The notes beneath the pieces are model-generated. The model was not told the origin of the DNA. It saw only the letters and a list, made by a program, of their open reading frames with translations, and made no database searches. Position numbers and translations under genes: made by a program. Below are positions 37,101 to 48,399 of a stretch of 64,000 nt of DNA, piece after piece (the stretch's first letter is position 1; each line of letters begins with the position of its first letter). The stretch comes from Hyaloscypha bicolor E (taxonomy: Eukaryota; Ascomycota; Leotiomycetes; Helotiales; Hyaloscyphaceae). The stretch spans positions 124,001-188,000 of the forward strand of contig NW_020194686.1 of NCBI RefSeq assembly GCF_002865645.1, read 5' to 3'.

Positions 37101-37950
37101 AATACTAACGAGGAAGCGAACGCGCCATCAATGATACTTTATCTTTTCCCCCCAAGCCATACTCATCTTATAAATTTTAAGCCTTTATCCGCGGTATATC
37201 GGCAGTGTTTCTTGAGTTTCTGGAACAGATACATTTGCGATTGGCTTTGCTGCGAGCTGTCACGGCTGGCGGATCACATGAGGTACTACTCGCGACTCAT
37301 GATATGGGGAGGTAATAATGTTTAATTCACTTAAAAAAAAAAGGGCACTATAAAAAGGCCTTGGAACTTTTGATTCAAAGCGCATGCTTTGATTATGAAC
37401 ATAGTTGACATTGTTTCCTTTCCATCAGGACAAGTTCAAGCAGCAAACTTTGACAGTCAAATGTATCACCACGAGATCGTCATTTCTGGCAACTCCTCCC
37501 TTTCCTTGGTTCCTTTAGTCGACGACTTTGAGCAAGCCCCCCCATTCTCGGCACTTCCTCTTTCTCGTATACTTTGATCAACTTTGAGTAAATGACCAGG
37601 GCCTTCCTCTTCTTTCTTCATTAAGCAAGTGGCAACGCTCGCCCTCCCTGTAATATCCCAAAAGCCCTCCCTCCGTGGATGCGCCAGCAATAAGTTAATT
37701 GCCCGCCGTCTCACCACGTGATCCCTGCACTTGGTTGCAACAAGGGAGAGACTGACTGCCATGCTGCTATCAAAGACAAAAGTCGCTTTGAGTAATCGGA
37801 TAGGCTGTATCTTGTATAGGCACTGTAACACATCGCGGGAGAGGTCCGTAGTTGCAAGAGAGTTGGGAAGCTAATAATCACAAACAGACTCCACCTAATC
37901 TTGTACCAATCAGTGGCGATGCAGCTCACCAAGAATTGAATTTTGAGTAC
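37101..37950. other. Intergenic, no gene recognised
   Basis: Composition returns to normal here. Short frames on both strands (for example 37,131-37,325 and 37,389-37,577) have no domain and no splicing context. The leftmost part of the C6 factor relic may extend into 37,850-37,950. Confidence 0.5.
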
Positions 37951-38430
37951 CGACGCCCCAAGGAACTCGTTTGTACCGGGTCTACTTCTAAAAGTCTGGA
38001 CAAGGGGCATGACGTCGTGGTACCATTCCAGGCGTTTTTCGTCGAAAACTGTCCTCTCTTTTGCTGTCAATGTGACGAAATCGACGGAAAAGTCGCGTAA
38101 GCCCTCGCCCAAAGTTTATCTCTAGCGTAGCGCTCTGGCGGTGGTGAGGTCCCAACAGTACTTTGCTTCTTTTAGGGACTTAAAAAAAGAAGGTATCTCT
38201 CTGAACGCTACGGAAGGAGTAGGGCGAAGTGCTTGACTGCACTGCCGGCTTTGGCTACTATCTCTGAACATTACAACGAAGTCCTCCAGGAGTGCAAAGA
38301 TTCCCACGAGATCGCTGTCCACAAGCTGTGGTGCTGATGAGTAACCAAGGTCGTCTGATGTTATGGGGCTGGAGGTATCCTGATTTATGTCGAAAAGGTC
38401 GACACCCGTTGAGCTTGTGCGAGACCACTA
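37951..38430 (-). pseudogene. Relic of a C6-type fungal transcription factor C-terminal half
   Basis: The minus-strand frame from about 38,411 reads TGVDLFDINQDTSS, then VGIFALLEDFVVMFRD, REIPSFFKSLKEAKYCWDL, LEWYHDVMPLVQTFR and LGASVLKIQFL. That order matches the C-terminal region of Zn2Cys6 factors with a DUF3468-like architecture (family comparison from memory). Two in-frame stops, TAG at 38,124-38,122 and TAA at 38,118-38,116, interrupt it at places where CAG and CAA would keep the frame. After IQFL a GTGAGC donor sits at about 37,950. No Zn2Cys6 cluster is visible upstream on this strand, so the gene is also truncated. Confidence 0.55.
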
Positions 38431-39489
38431 TCGTGATTTCAAATGTAGCTTTCGAGACAGGATGTCAAAAGACATGAGAAGAGACTATTCCGGACCCATC
38501 CTTGAGTCTTTTCTCTGGAACTTCTCACATGAATTTCAAAATATTGCGGTATAGCTGTAAAGCATACTCGTAACGGTGAATACTCGCCTTGAACCGATTT
38601 TCGATACCAAAAGAATTTTGTTGCTGGGGTTATGCGCCACCGGCTGTCAAGTCAAGAGCGCCCATAGCGATGACAGCGTGCAGAGCAAAGCCTTCTTCAT
38701 AGCAAACTTGAAGTATTAACCTGCTCCAAATATCAGTATCGAGGACTCCGGAAAGTTCTGCTGCTGTTCTTTCTTAAAAGAAGCTGAAGTAGCGAACTTC
38801 GGTTTCATCGAGGAACGAGAATGCCGTTGATGGTTGCAAAATGGACAGGGCTTTGTTGAGAGATTGTTGGTTTGTTTCTGATTTTTGCACAAAGTAGTGT
38901 GTAGGTATATGCACGGATTAAAGGCAGCTGTAGCTTACTGCCGTTCTTGCCATTGCTCGGGAGGCCCTCGGGAACAAAGGCCCGAGCCTTGGGTATCCCC
39001 CAAGCTAGCTTTGATATAGGCTCCCATTTCGATGGCTTAGTCGCGGAATGTCGCAGGCAGACTACTCCAGGCTTCTGCCATAGCACGCAGGAAGGTTCAC
39101 CTTCGTCGCGTTTAACATGTTGAGCCCTATCAAACTACCACATAAGTCAGACTCAATTTTTTTCCCCGCTGGTTCTGTTTTAGTGTTTGGACGTGAGCAG
39201 CTGCCGCTTTAACCTGAGCCGAGGGTGAGCATTCCTGAGCATGCCTAACCATGGCCTAAGCTCGGCCTGAGCAACCTGAGCATATGGTAGAGTCAGTCTA
39301 CGCATGCATTAAGAGGCCGTTTTAGGTCCTAAAAGGGCTCGTTCTGAGTCCCTTAATGCCCGGCTATACTTTCCTCGTTTTGTCTTTAAGCACAGATCCT
39401 ATTTTGGCTCCCTTGCGACCGAGATTCCTTAAAACCATTTTTAGATTCACATTTACTTATATACATGTAATAAGTAGGGTGGGCTGGGT
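38431..39489. other. Intergenic, no gene recognised
   Basis: A minus-strand frame at 38,805-39,086 has coding-like composition, but no family is recognised. Around 39,200-39,290 short CCTGAGC/GCTCAGG words recur in both orientations. Nothing else can be supported. Confidence 0.45.
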
Positions 39490-39492
39490 TAG

Positions 39493-40237
39493 CCCTACGG
39501 TAGCGAAACAGCCATAAAAATGGCTGAATAATGGATCTTGGCATCCATTAGATTCTAGCCATAATTATGGCTGAGAGTGACGCAAAAATGACCGCCTATT
39601 ATACCCATTATTTCGTAAGCAGGCCCATAAAGACCTTGGAATCGTAATACCTTACTCTCCCACTTTCATCTCCTTCTCGCTTCCACGTCTCCTCACGTCT
39701 CCTCACAACCACGGCTCCTCACAACCACGGCTCCTCACAACCACGGCTCCTCACCACCACGGCTCCTCACAACCACGGCTCCTCACCACCACGTCTCCTT
39801 ACTATTACGTCTGCTAATACCGTATAGGGGTGGCTAAATTAGCTAGGAATAAGTCTTCTTCTCTTAAATATATATTTATTTATCGGCCAGATTTAAGTCC
39901 TACGCGCGATCTTAATACTTAAGAGAGTAGTCATTATTCTTAATAAATCGTGAATTTAGTTAGAAAGTATATCCTCGATTTAAAGTGCCTCGGGAAAGTC
40001 CGAGGGCTTAGAGCCGAGGTCGAGGGCGTAAAAGCTTTTAATTGGCCGCATTTAAAGTGGAGAAGTCTATTATGAATTTATGAACTCAAGGTGTGAATAT
40101 CTATTGATCTATATACTACGGTGCGTCTAAAATAAAGTATAGGTGCACCAAGGGCGCCTCGCACGAGCCCTTACCCATTATTTAGCCATTATTATGGGTG
40201 GTGCGGCCATAATAATGGCTGTTTTGCTACCGTAGGG
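39493..40237. mobile_element. 745-bp non-autonomous element with long terminal inverted repeats
   Basis: The left end starts CCCTACGGTAGCGAAACAGC and the right end is its inverted match ending GCTACCGTAGGG. The inverted similarity continues inward through CATTATTATGG/GGCTGAATAATGG words. Both ends are flanked by TAG (39,490-39,492 and 40,238-40,240), a 3-bp target duplication compatible with PIF/Harbinger-like elements. No transposase is encoded. It contains a minisatellite at 39,699-39,794. Confidence 0.78.
39699..39794. repeat. 16-bp minisatellite, six copies
   Basis: Six tandem units of CTCCTCACAACCACGG with A/C variation at one position and a final T; further CTCCTCACGT half-units precede it. 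It lies inside the 745-bp TIR element. Confidence 0.93.
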
Positions 40238-42086
40238 TAGGGGAGAGCGGTTAGGATCAGATAATCTTATCAACAGACCTGGCAAGGAGGCAACGAAAAG
40301 GTGTGTCTGGTTGTACATCAGGCAGGCCATCCCACAACACCCTCACACCGGTAAGCGTAACGACAGTCCTTACGAGTTAAGCGTAGCTCAAGATTTGATA
40401 TCAAGGTAGGTGTCCTCATAAATTCCATCGTCTAAGATAGCCATCACTTACATCACGCGAATTATCAAGTCAGGTTCTTACGAGGATGCTGATATCCCTA
40501 CCACAGGCGCCGCATTTGGGAGTATGGACGTATATGAAGCACTCCTTGCACGAAGATTTCCCTCTTGAATAGGTATTGAATCACCTTCTCTCTCATACAA
40601 CATCCTAAGATCACAAACCCTCCACAGTAATTGAATGGAATATCTCCAAGTCACTTTGACCTGAACATATGAGACGCTAGAGAGGGATTTTAAGGAAGCG
40701 AAATATAATGATCCTGAGTGGGAGTGTCTGAGGTGACGATTTTGAATAAGAATACGTGGGAGGTGTGGGCTGTTATTGAGGGTGGTGCATTGGTTCCTGG
40801 TTGGAAAGAGGGGTGAGTTTGAGAATGAACTATTTGGATGGGAATTTTGAGCTAACATGTTGAGGGTAGGGATGAGACTCCGGTGCTTTTAACGTTTTGG
40901 GACGAGGCATTGAGTCAATCATGAGTTATTCTGGCAAGACGATGACGTCCCCCTCAAACCTAAAGAATCTACAAGATCCACACTAAAATACCACCCAAAT
41001 CCATCCATCTTCTTCTCTACATCTCTCCCTTCCCTCAAAAATCCTTCGGTTTCTTTTCTTCCTAACCATCTCCCCCTAAGAAAAACGCATCCTGTCCCCT
41101 CTCCTCCTTGGTTAGGGCTGTGCTAGCCAATCAGAAGACTCTCCCCCGCCTCCTTCTTATTCCCGAACACGTTCACCAGATTGCTGGACAGGAATCTCCC
41201 GTCGCTCAAAATAACCCGCTTCTTTTTCTTTCTAAGACAAGCTACAGATTCATTACATCGTTGGATCCCTCCTGACCTACGGATATGCAGGTCAATATTC
41301 CATATGCGGGGAAAATGTGGAGGCGTGTGGAGAATGTGGAGGTGTGCCATATAATAGACCAATGAGACAGATGCTAATCGCAAAAAGCAATTCAATAGCG
41401 GCGGCAAAGCCCATCCCCCCCCCAAGACAGCCTGCAGCCTCACCACCTAACATTCGTCCCCCACTAATAGAACATCATTATTCTCGAAAATGTAGAGGTT
41501 GCATACTAAGCCGCAAAAGTAATTCGAAAACTACGGAGGAGCTGAAGATCAAATGTGCTCAACTTATTCGTTAGTTTTGCCTACTTCAACGCCATTAATA
41601 GACAATTAGTTACTGAATGCGTAGAAGCACCTGTATCATCTGATGATTTCAAAGCAAATAGGTTGAGAAATTACATTATTCTACCGTCTAAACTTAGATG
41701 ATTTTGGTACGTTTTAAATGCCTCAAACGTTCGCGGAACTTCCCAGGGATAGGTCTCAGTCTTGTGCGGCTGAACCCCCACCATGCAGCAGTTGATCACA
41801 CAAGGCTCTCAATGTCTTTTGATTTTGCGTTCACGGAGCTATACCTCCCTAGACCAATCAAAAGTTAATTAACGCCTCCTTCGTGTATTATTTCCCCGGT
41901 AAGTTAGATTCAATATTCAGCCCGGGGATTTTTCTAGACATTTTGAGCACAAGGTCGTACAATGACCTTAAAACAAACAGTGCTCCCACCTCCAGCCTGA
42001 GCCCAGATAAAACTCATCGTTAACGCTTATAGCTCAGAGTTACATCCAACGAGAACTCTCATTCATTAATCTCGAACAAAACAATA
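40238..42086. other. Intergenic, no gene recognised
   Basis: Frames at 40,478-40,858 and 41,123-41,446 (minus) and 41,317-41,574 (plus) show low-complexity or proline/serine-rich translation without domains. The last few hundred bases are the promoter side of the LITAF gene, with a pyrimidine-rich stretch at about 40,990-41,110. Confidence 0.5.
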
Positions 42087-42780
42087 ATGTCGTACAACGA
42101 CCAACAAAGTAAGTTCAATAAATGGCTAATATACTATGGCTAATACTAGGTCTGTATAGCTCTCCCAAACTACACCTCTGTCGCGGCGAATCAACCCATC
42201 GTCCACGAAGTTCCCCAACAGACTGGATACACGCAAACGATTCCTCAGTATGTATATCCCCTCCGTATCTCCCTCCCTAACCCGAGCTCAACTCGTTTCT
42301 AATACATCAATCACTAGGACCCAGCAGTACCAAGTCAATATGTCGGCTGTTCAGCCACAAAATAACAATGCCGCATTCAACGTACAAGAGAAAGGACCAG
42401 CAATAGCAGTACAGCCTATTGGACAGGCGCCAGTCTTCCTATCCGCCACACCATTAGCCGCACTAGGAAGAGCTGGCGCTCCTGCCGATTGCCCTGCTTG
42501 TGGCACAAGGGCAATGACGCACATCAATTTTGTTGCTGGAAATACTACTCAGTGATTATGTCCCGAGTGCATCGGTCCTAGAGGCTGCGCGTCACAATGC
42601 TGATTATATTGCAGTGCATGGGCGGCCGCGTTGTTTTTTTTTACATTGCACTGCTGTTGCGTTCCTTATTTCATTAGTGCCCTCAAAGACGTTGAGCATA
42701 GATGTGGGGGATGTGGTGTGCTCTTGGCTACTGCACATAAGAGCGGTAGAGTGGAGGTTCATCAGTTTCAGCAGGGGTAA
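42087..42780 (+). CDS. LITAF-domain (LITAF-like zinc ribbon) membrane-associated protein
   Basis: Small protein of the LITAF/SIMPLE family, which binds zinc through split CxxC/HxCxxC knuckles and associates with endosomal or plasma membranes via an amphipathic helix. Four exons: 42,087-42,108, 42,160-42,247, 42,318-42,551 and 42,615-42,780; introns of 51, 70 and 63 bp; 169 residues. The N-terminal half is Gln/Pro-rich (QQTGYTQTIPQTQQYQ). The domain spans about residues 107-165: CPACGTRAMTHINFVAGNTTHAW..., a hydrophobic segment AALFFFTLHCCCVPYFI, then the second knuckle HRCGGCGVLLAT. Both CxxC knuckles are intact. The splice model is supported because every junction restores the domain frame. 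The start ATG follows AACAATA. Confidence 0.93.
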
Positions 42781-43347
42781 GAGGGGATGTGACGGATTAG
42801 TGTTTGGACTTAGGCATGTGCTTCCTTTGGATGCCCTAATAACCAGTCTCGGCTGGTTAAAGGGGTGGTCTTCTTCCTGCTCCTGATTCTCACTCGGGTC
42901 CTACAGATCTTTTCATTATGTACAATAAGCTTTCGTTACGTACAGTAGGCTGCTCTGGAGACTTCCTTGATGCCTTCATATAAGAGCCCTGGAATCACTC
43001 TCCTTTATAAAGTTAGTTCGGTCAATTACACTTATTCGAACCACTGCTTTGCAACGGACACCTTGTGTGACGAACATAGACAACTTCCTAGAGCGTGACT
43101 CAAACTATGCTCCTCGTTACCAACAGTCTTGTCATTTTCTGCGTCTATTTTAAAGCGTGCCTTCCGGAGCATTTTGAATCGTTTGCAAGTCGAATTCGAA
43201 GCCGATATTCCGGATGAGCTCGAGCTGCTTTTAAGCATAATTTGTGAAGAACGCGCAAATTTGACAACTACACAAAGCGCTAGTGACTATAGGTTGACAT
43301 CCGTTGCGGTCAAGACTCGCCAAAGACGCTGAGCTGCTTAAGCTACT
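42781..43347. other. Intergenic between LITAF gene and hAT element
   Basis: A frame at 43,129-43,332 (plus) translates to an Arg/Glu-rich peptide without a recognisable family. It ends just before the hAT insertion and could be a gene remnant, but no evidence ties it to the kinase relic on the other side. Confidence 0.4.
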
Positions 43348-43355
43348 TTCAGGAC

Positions 43356-44503
43356 CAGGCTCGGCAACGATTGGCGTTTTGCACTATCGATAACAATCGA
43401 TGCCACAATCGTAAGGTATCGATTGTATCGATAGTGCAATCGATTGTTTAGCGAGCTAATCCCTACATACGTATGATTTTACCCCTTTTCTAATGCCAGA
43501 AGATCCAGGAGTTTAGTAGAGTACTATACTATATATAATAAAGGTAAGGCTCTCTCTTATTTACTTATTTAAAGAAAGTATCTAGAACTCTGCTCCTTTT
43601 CTAGTACTTAAGGTACTCCTGCATCTTGTCTCGGCTTCAAGCTGCCCCCTATTCTAGGTAGCTTACCGTACGACAAGCCCCTGAAAAGACTCCCTCTGGC
43701 TTATCGCTCGTTAGTACTATTGAGATGATATTAATAGCTATTCCTGCATCCGGTAAGACATAGTCCATACTAGTAAGGGGGTCTGTCACGATTTACCCTA
43801 CCAAAAATCGGCCGCACTCACATATTACTGCCCCTCCTTCCTTTTCTCTCAGCATTTACTATTACTTAAAATATTTACTCTCTCTTTAATTCTTCTCTCT
43901 CTCTATATATATCCGATCGGCTGCCGCCAGCTTTACACTGGACCGTGCACTTTAAGGCGAGCAAATCGAGCAAATCAGAAGGCCGAAATTTGGGTTTGAG
44001 CGTTTTGATTTGCTGCGATTTTGCGCATATAATTGGTCGTAAAGTGTAAAGCTGGCGGCAGCCGATCGGATAAAAGTATAAAAGTAGAAGGGGGGATTAG
44101 GGGATATTAAATTCAAGTAGTTAAAAGCCTTGGTTCTCATTATTAAAGGCGGGGAAAGGCCCCTTAATATAGTACAAATCCACTAGTCTCCTACTAGCCC
44201 TCCCATACACTGGCTGCCTTGGGCCCATAAGCTTGGCAACTTTTAATGGGGGAGGGGTTAAGAGGGCGAGTATATAAAAGTAAAAAGCAATAAGTGGAGA
44301 GAGAAAGTAAGAAGTGAGCTTCGAGGCTTGTGGGTTGCGAGGAAAAGGGAGCCCTATAATTATAGGCTGCTTATCGCTAAATTTTAGGGCTACGATTGCT
44401 AAATTATAGGCTATAGGTACTAAAAATTTAGTGCTTAGCTTTCGTGGGGTGCGGGGTAATAATCGTTTAGTAATCGATTGCTCAGCAATCGTTGCCGAGC
44501 CTG
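43356..44503. mobile_element. Non-autonomous hAT-type element with perfect 8-bp target duplication
   Basis: Terminal inverted repeats read CAGGCTCGGCAACGATT at 43,356-43,372 and its reverse complement at 44,487-44,503. The flanking octamer TTCAGGAC is present on both sides (43,348-43,355 and 44,504-44,511). An 8-bp duplication with CAG...CTG ends is the hallmark of the hAT superfamily. The 1,148-bp interior has no transposase ORF. Subterminal ATCGAT motifs form a hairpin at 43,381-43,437 (GCACTATCGAT arms). It hosts a 159-bp MITE and sequence shared with the 6.5-6.9 kb repeat. Confidence 0.9.
43912..44070. mobile_element. MITE (Tc1/mariner-like) nested in the hAT element
   Basis: A perfect inverted repeat of 29 bp including flanking bases (43,911-43,939 against 44,043-44,071) starts TCCGATCGGCTGCCGCCAG. 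TA dinucleotides flank both ends, as expected for Tc1/mariner targets. The 100-bp interior has no coding potential. The perfect arms suggest a recent insertion that escaped RIP. Confidence 0.85.
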
Positions 44504-44511
44504 TTCAGGAC

Positions 44512-44828
44512 ATAAGCACACACTCGCAGGAGATCTTACTATTACACATAACGACAAGTTAAACTTGTGCCATAGGGACTTAAAACCAGCGAATATTCTG
44601 TTGTTTTACGACAAAGCATCTACGGGCCAACCCTCTCTCATTGATCTCGGATATAGTAGACAGATATCCGTCTGATCAAACGTCCACTCTGACAGAGCTG
44701 CCACCACAGCGAGGAATTAGATAGGGAAAACCCTCTACCAAGAGACTGAGATGACAAGCAAGAAGCGCGGTTGGCGGGTGTGTTTTGGAAGAGGTTGCAT
44801 ATTAGGGTTGGCTCACGCGATATACTAA
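44512..44828 (+). pseudogene. Protein-kinase catalytic-domain fragment
   Basis: The plus-strand frame reads NLCHRDLKPANILLFYD, then PSLIDLGYS (DFG replaced by DLG), and after an in-frame TGA at 44,672-44,674 and a later TAG it continues with IGKTLYQETEM in the place of the APE segment and GRGCILGLAHAIY, resembling kinase subdomain IX. Only subdomains VIb-IX are present; neither a glycine-rich loop nor an ATP-binding lysine is seen. The hAT element lies immediately upstream, abutting the fragment. It is a remnant, not a working kinase. Confidence 0.75.
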
Positions 44829-47424
44829 ACATATAACCTGTATTGCTTAAGCCTCAACAGGGTACAGATTCATTTTCAAAATTGCCAAGGTATAAACCTG
44901 TGTTTAAGCGATCCTTTCTGCTTCGCTTTACCATTAGGGTTCTGTTTGAGATCCCTAGGAGTTGTTTTGGCTCCTTAAAGATGATCGTTAAGACTTAACA
45001 AAAATAAAGATAAGCCCGCTTGATTAGGCCAAGGGCCAAGTATAGGCTACTAGAAACCTAAAATCAAGCAACTTGATTGAATAATGCACATGCCCGGGAT
45101 GCCCAGTATCAGGCTGCTCAGGTGAGCTGGGTGATTAGCGCCTGAGTAGAAGCGGCCAGCGTACTAACCGTCCTTGGGACAAAGAGAGAAAAACTTTGTG
45201 TTCAACTACCAAAATTGTTAGACTCAAGAATTGCAGATTCAAATCATACCGTCGAACGTACTTGCCTAAATTTAATGAGCATCTGATAATGCTTCATTTG
45301 AATGTGAAATCATATTTGAATTTACAAGTTACGCAGCAGGTTCGCACCTTCGGATTGCTGGTCCGTGCAACTTTCAGAGCAAATGCACTGCTGCGAAAGA
45401 CTTGGAGATTCTGGTTCTCAGGAGTCAGCTTCATCTTTCACACTCCCCATATGCAAGGGTAATCGATATCTAACATAAAAGAGATATTAGTAGGGAACAA
45501 ACTTGAAGTGAAAGAAGTACTTTAAGAGTGAGTTAAGCTCAAGATATACTCTAGTGCTTACAGTACGAAATCTGTCCCTCTTTCGTCACCGAAATGCATG
45601 AACAGAACGACTGAGGATCGATCCCACGACGGGCCTCTGATAGGTAAGTTTACATTGTCCCGACGGCAACTACAGCATGCATGCCCCCCATAGATAAAGC
45701 AAAGGATTGGACAAGATATGCTTGGTGGTTAATGCCTAGCTAGTGGAGATCTCCCAAGAAAAGGGTTCTCTGAGCACCTCTGTGACCTCCCTCACTTGCA
45801 GACACAATGCAATGTCACTTTCAAATAACATTGGCAATAATAAACCCACCGCTGTGCCAAACCTAGTACTATTATACGACAACCCTTACTTGAAACCTTG
45901 GTTTTATTGGTCATTTCATACGCGTAACCATTGAAGCTTGGAACTCTATTGGTGGGCTTTGATATTTTGTGAGACCCTCTTAACACCCGAATAGTCATTG
46001 TTAGCAGAGACTCACATCATGTAGCGCATTTACAGTGCAAACCTATGGAGCTGGCATGGCATTTGCGCCAGATACAGCGGAGGACAAAATTTTGACAGGC
46101 ATCCATATTTACATTGGCGGCGTAAGTAAGGCACAGTGACGCATTGCACACCGCTGACTTGTTTGAGGGGCGGACTCTAGGACTTTTTATTATTCTTTTC
46201 TTGTTAATGCTCTACCATTTCCATCTCCGACTACAAGCCGAAGTACCAGTGGAACATTGTGTGCGTGCCCACGGCTTGATCCAAGTTATTGTCATAGCCT
46301 TAGTACTTATCACTATCCCAATTATTGTCCGTCTTGTGGAGTATGCTAGTGGACTAGACAGTTCAGTTCCAAAACAATAGATCTATTTTTTTTTGCCTTT
46401 GAGTCAATACCAATGGTCATCACTACTTTCTTCTTCAATCTTGTGCACCCTGGAGTAGTCATACGCGGAAAGGCTGCAGACCTCCCGAGCCGCCAAAAGA
46501 GAGGAAGAATATGCTCAAGGAAACCTAGTACAGGTAACAAAGAACTTGGTCAAGGTGTTAGCGGTTAATAGGGGGGTTAGTTGATTCTTGTTGGTGAAAA
46601 TTTCATTAGTTTGACTGTTGATTTATTATTGGTTTGGAATCATAATAGAATGTTGGATTTGACGGAATGGATTGGGTCTATGGTTTAGTTATTCTTTCTT
46701 TATAGTCCCCTACTTTGGCTATTCTTGTTGTGAGGAAATGGAAACAATCCTGATCCTTATATTATTGCGTAGACGGAGAAGCCGGCTCCTTCGCCAGTTA
46801 CGAGAGCCTGTCTACCGTCTATAAGGAGGCCGGATTATTTGAGTTTAGTATTAATATGGAAAGTTGGTTGAGAGTTCGAGGCTTTCGTGGTTTCCTGAAA
46901 GTTTTTTGTTGTTGTTGGGGGTTTAAAGGGGGGGGATCACGTGTCGTGCTTAAGCGAGATTGTCAAAAGGGGTATCGCTATGCCTAACAAACCGGGAAGA
47001 TGTTCGCGTGAGGGGAGCTGTCTCTTTTTGCAGTTGATTGATGACTGGGAGGCCAGTCCTTGGTCAGTTATAATAAGTTCGGCCGACGATGGGGACGAGG
47101 TGCTTCTGGTGTCAACCAGTATCAGGGTCGCTACCTCTTAACCTGCGCATGGCACAATGTTAAAGGGGAGTGCTATCCTAAGTTTGTTGTTGGCCCGAAA
47201 GGAAAATGTGTACAACTTAATGATCCTCTTTGCCCGGCTGCCAAACCTTTTCAAGCAAATTAGGGCTCAGATACTAAAGGAGTAAGGAAACTTTTGAGTT
47301 ACTACAAATCGGGTTTCGGAAAAGGGGAAGTAGCAGAATCGCATGACTATATCGCCGGATATAGTGGATTGAGAAAGTTGACCATTTCTCAAATAATGTG
47401 GTAAGAACATGTATTTATTCCTCT
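44829..47424. other. Gene-free stretch of 2.6 kb
   Basis: I see no convincing exon. A hydrophobic frame at 46,144-46,380 could encode a membrane segment, and one at 47,060-47,263 is Cys-containing, but neither has an acceptable start context, splice partner or family. No transposon termini were found. Confidence 0.45.
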
Positions 47425-48399
47425 TCAAATTCTCAACTTCTCAGTCGCTTTTTTTCTAACTAAGAGACACGTTTCCAGGAAGTTTTCAATAGCCCTGCGT
47501 GCATTAGAGAAAGATAATTCCGATTTTGACATGAACTTATAGCCATAACCATTAACATCTCCGTTCATCGTCTGCTTAATCGTACAATATATCGCCGCTG
47601 CTGGGGACTGAGAAGGAATCTCACTGCGAGCTTCATTGTCATAGCGAGCATTCATGGCTCGCTCAAAAGAATCGCCTTTCCAGCCGAATAAGTAATCGCC
47701 GTGTTGGCCGTGACCAGTTCTGCGATGATTTGCTAGCGATTGTTATTATGTCCTTGAAACTTTGCATCAATCACGAAAGGTTACACTCACGCATCACCCG
47801 GGAATACCCAAAGGTTGACTGCTAGCATGTGGAAACCCTGAGAATGTGATTAGCAACACTCTCTGCCCTTCCATAATGCAGCGAGACAAAGTTCGAATTC
47901 TGAAATGCTAATGGACGACTCTTTTTTCGAACTCCTGGATTTCCCAGGTAAAGGGAGAATAAGTGAAAACTTACTGGCTTTAATGCTGTGACACTGCTAA
48001 CACCGTCATATTGGGAGATGTAATAAACTGTGATCCCTCCGTTCCGCGCGAGTCCATCATTGGGAAATTGTTCCAACCATTTGAATGTCTTATTCCTTGC
48101 TAGGTAATGCAACGCCGCTATCCAAAAGTTGCTGAAGTTTTCACTGAAAGTGTAACTCGTACAATTGGATCCGCTAGGTAGATCATAAGTCACAGACTCA
48201 ATGGTTGCATTGAAGAAATTCCCTCCCACGATTTGGTGAACATGGGGAATTCCTATCACTCCAGCATTGACGAGGGGATCAAGACACTCGACTAGAGTTA
48301 GGAGCAGACGAAGCGGAGCATGGGTGCGTGTGGTGGAGCCGAGTCTTGTGCATGAGTTGCTCCAAGCAAGGAAATCTTGCTAAGAATCACCCAACGCAT
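47425..48399 (-). pseudogene. DUF1996-family secreted protein, broken and internally shortened
   Basis: A minus-strand reading begins at the ATG 48,399-48,397 with a signal-like segment and SAPPHAPMLRFVCS, then meets an in-frame TAA and a one-base frame slip (about 48,290-48,300). It resumes as LDPLVNAGVIGIPHVHQIVGGN, TYSFSENF-like YTFSENFSNFWIAALHYLAR, and ITVYYISQYDG. Spliced exons follow: 47,837-47,791 (GFHML...) and 47,719-47,425 (HGQHGDYLFGWKGDSFERAM). The DUF1996 core is clear, but the usual stretch of about 100 residues with the CP-GI and FP-CWDG motifs is absent between the last two exons. Domain family from memory. The product would normally be secreted, function unknown. Non-functional in this form. 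Confidence 0.8.

Noticed and set aside
43129..43332. Frame left of the hAT element as the missing part of the kinase gene
   Set aside because: It contains no glycine-rich loop, VAIK-type lysine or other N-lobe motif and ends with a stop before the insertion site.
45600..45650. A GGATCGATCCCAC stretch suggestive of a tRNA T-arm
   Set aside because: No matching acceptor stem, D-arm or anticodon arm could be folded around it on either strand.
46144..46380. Hydrophobic 78-residue frame resembling a membrane protein
   Set aside because: No family resemblance, no splice partners, surrounded by sequence without coding character.
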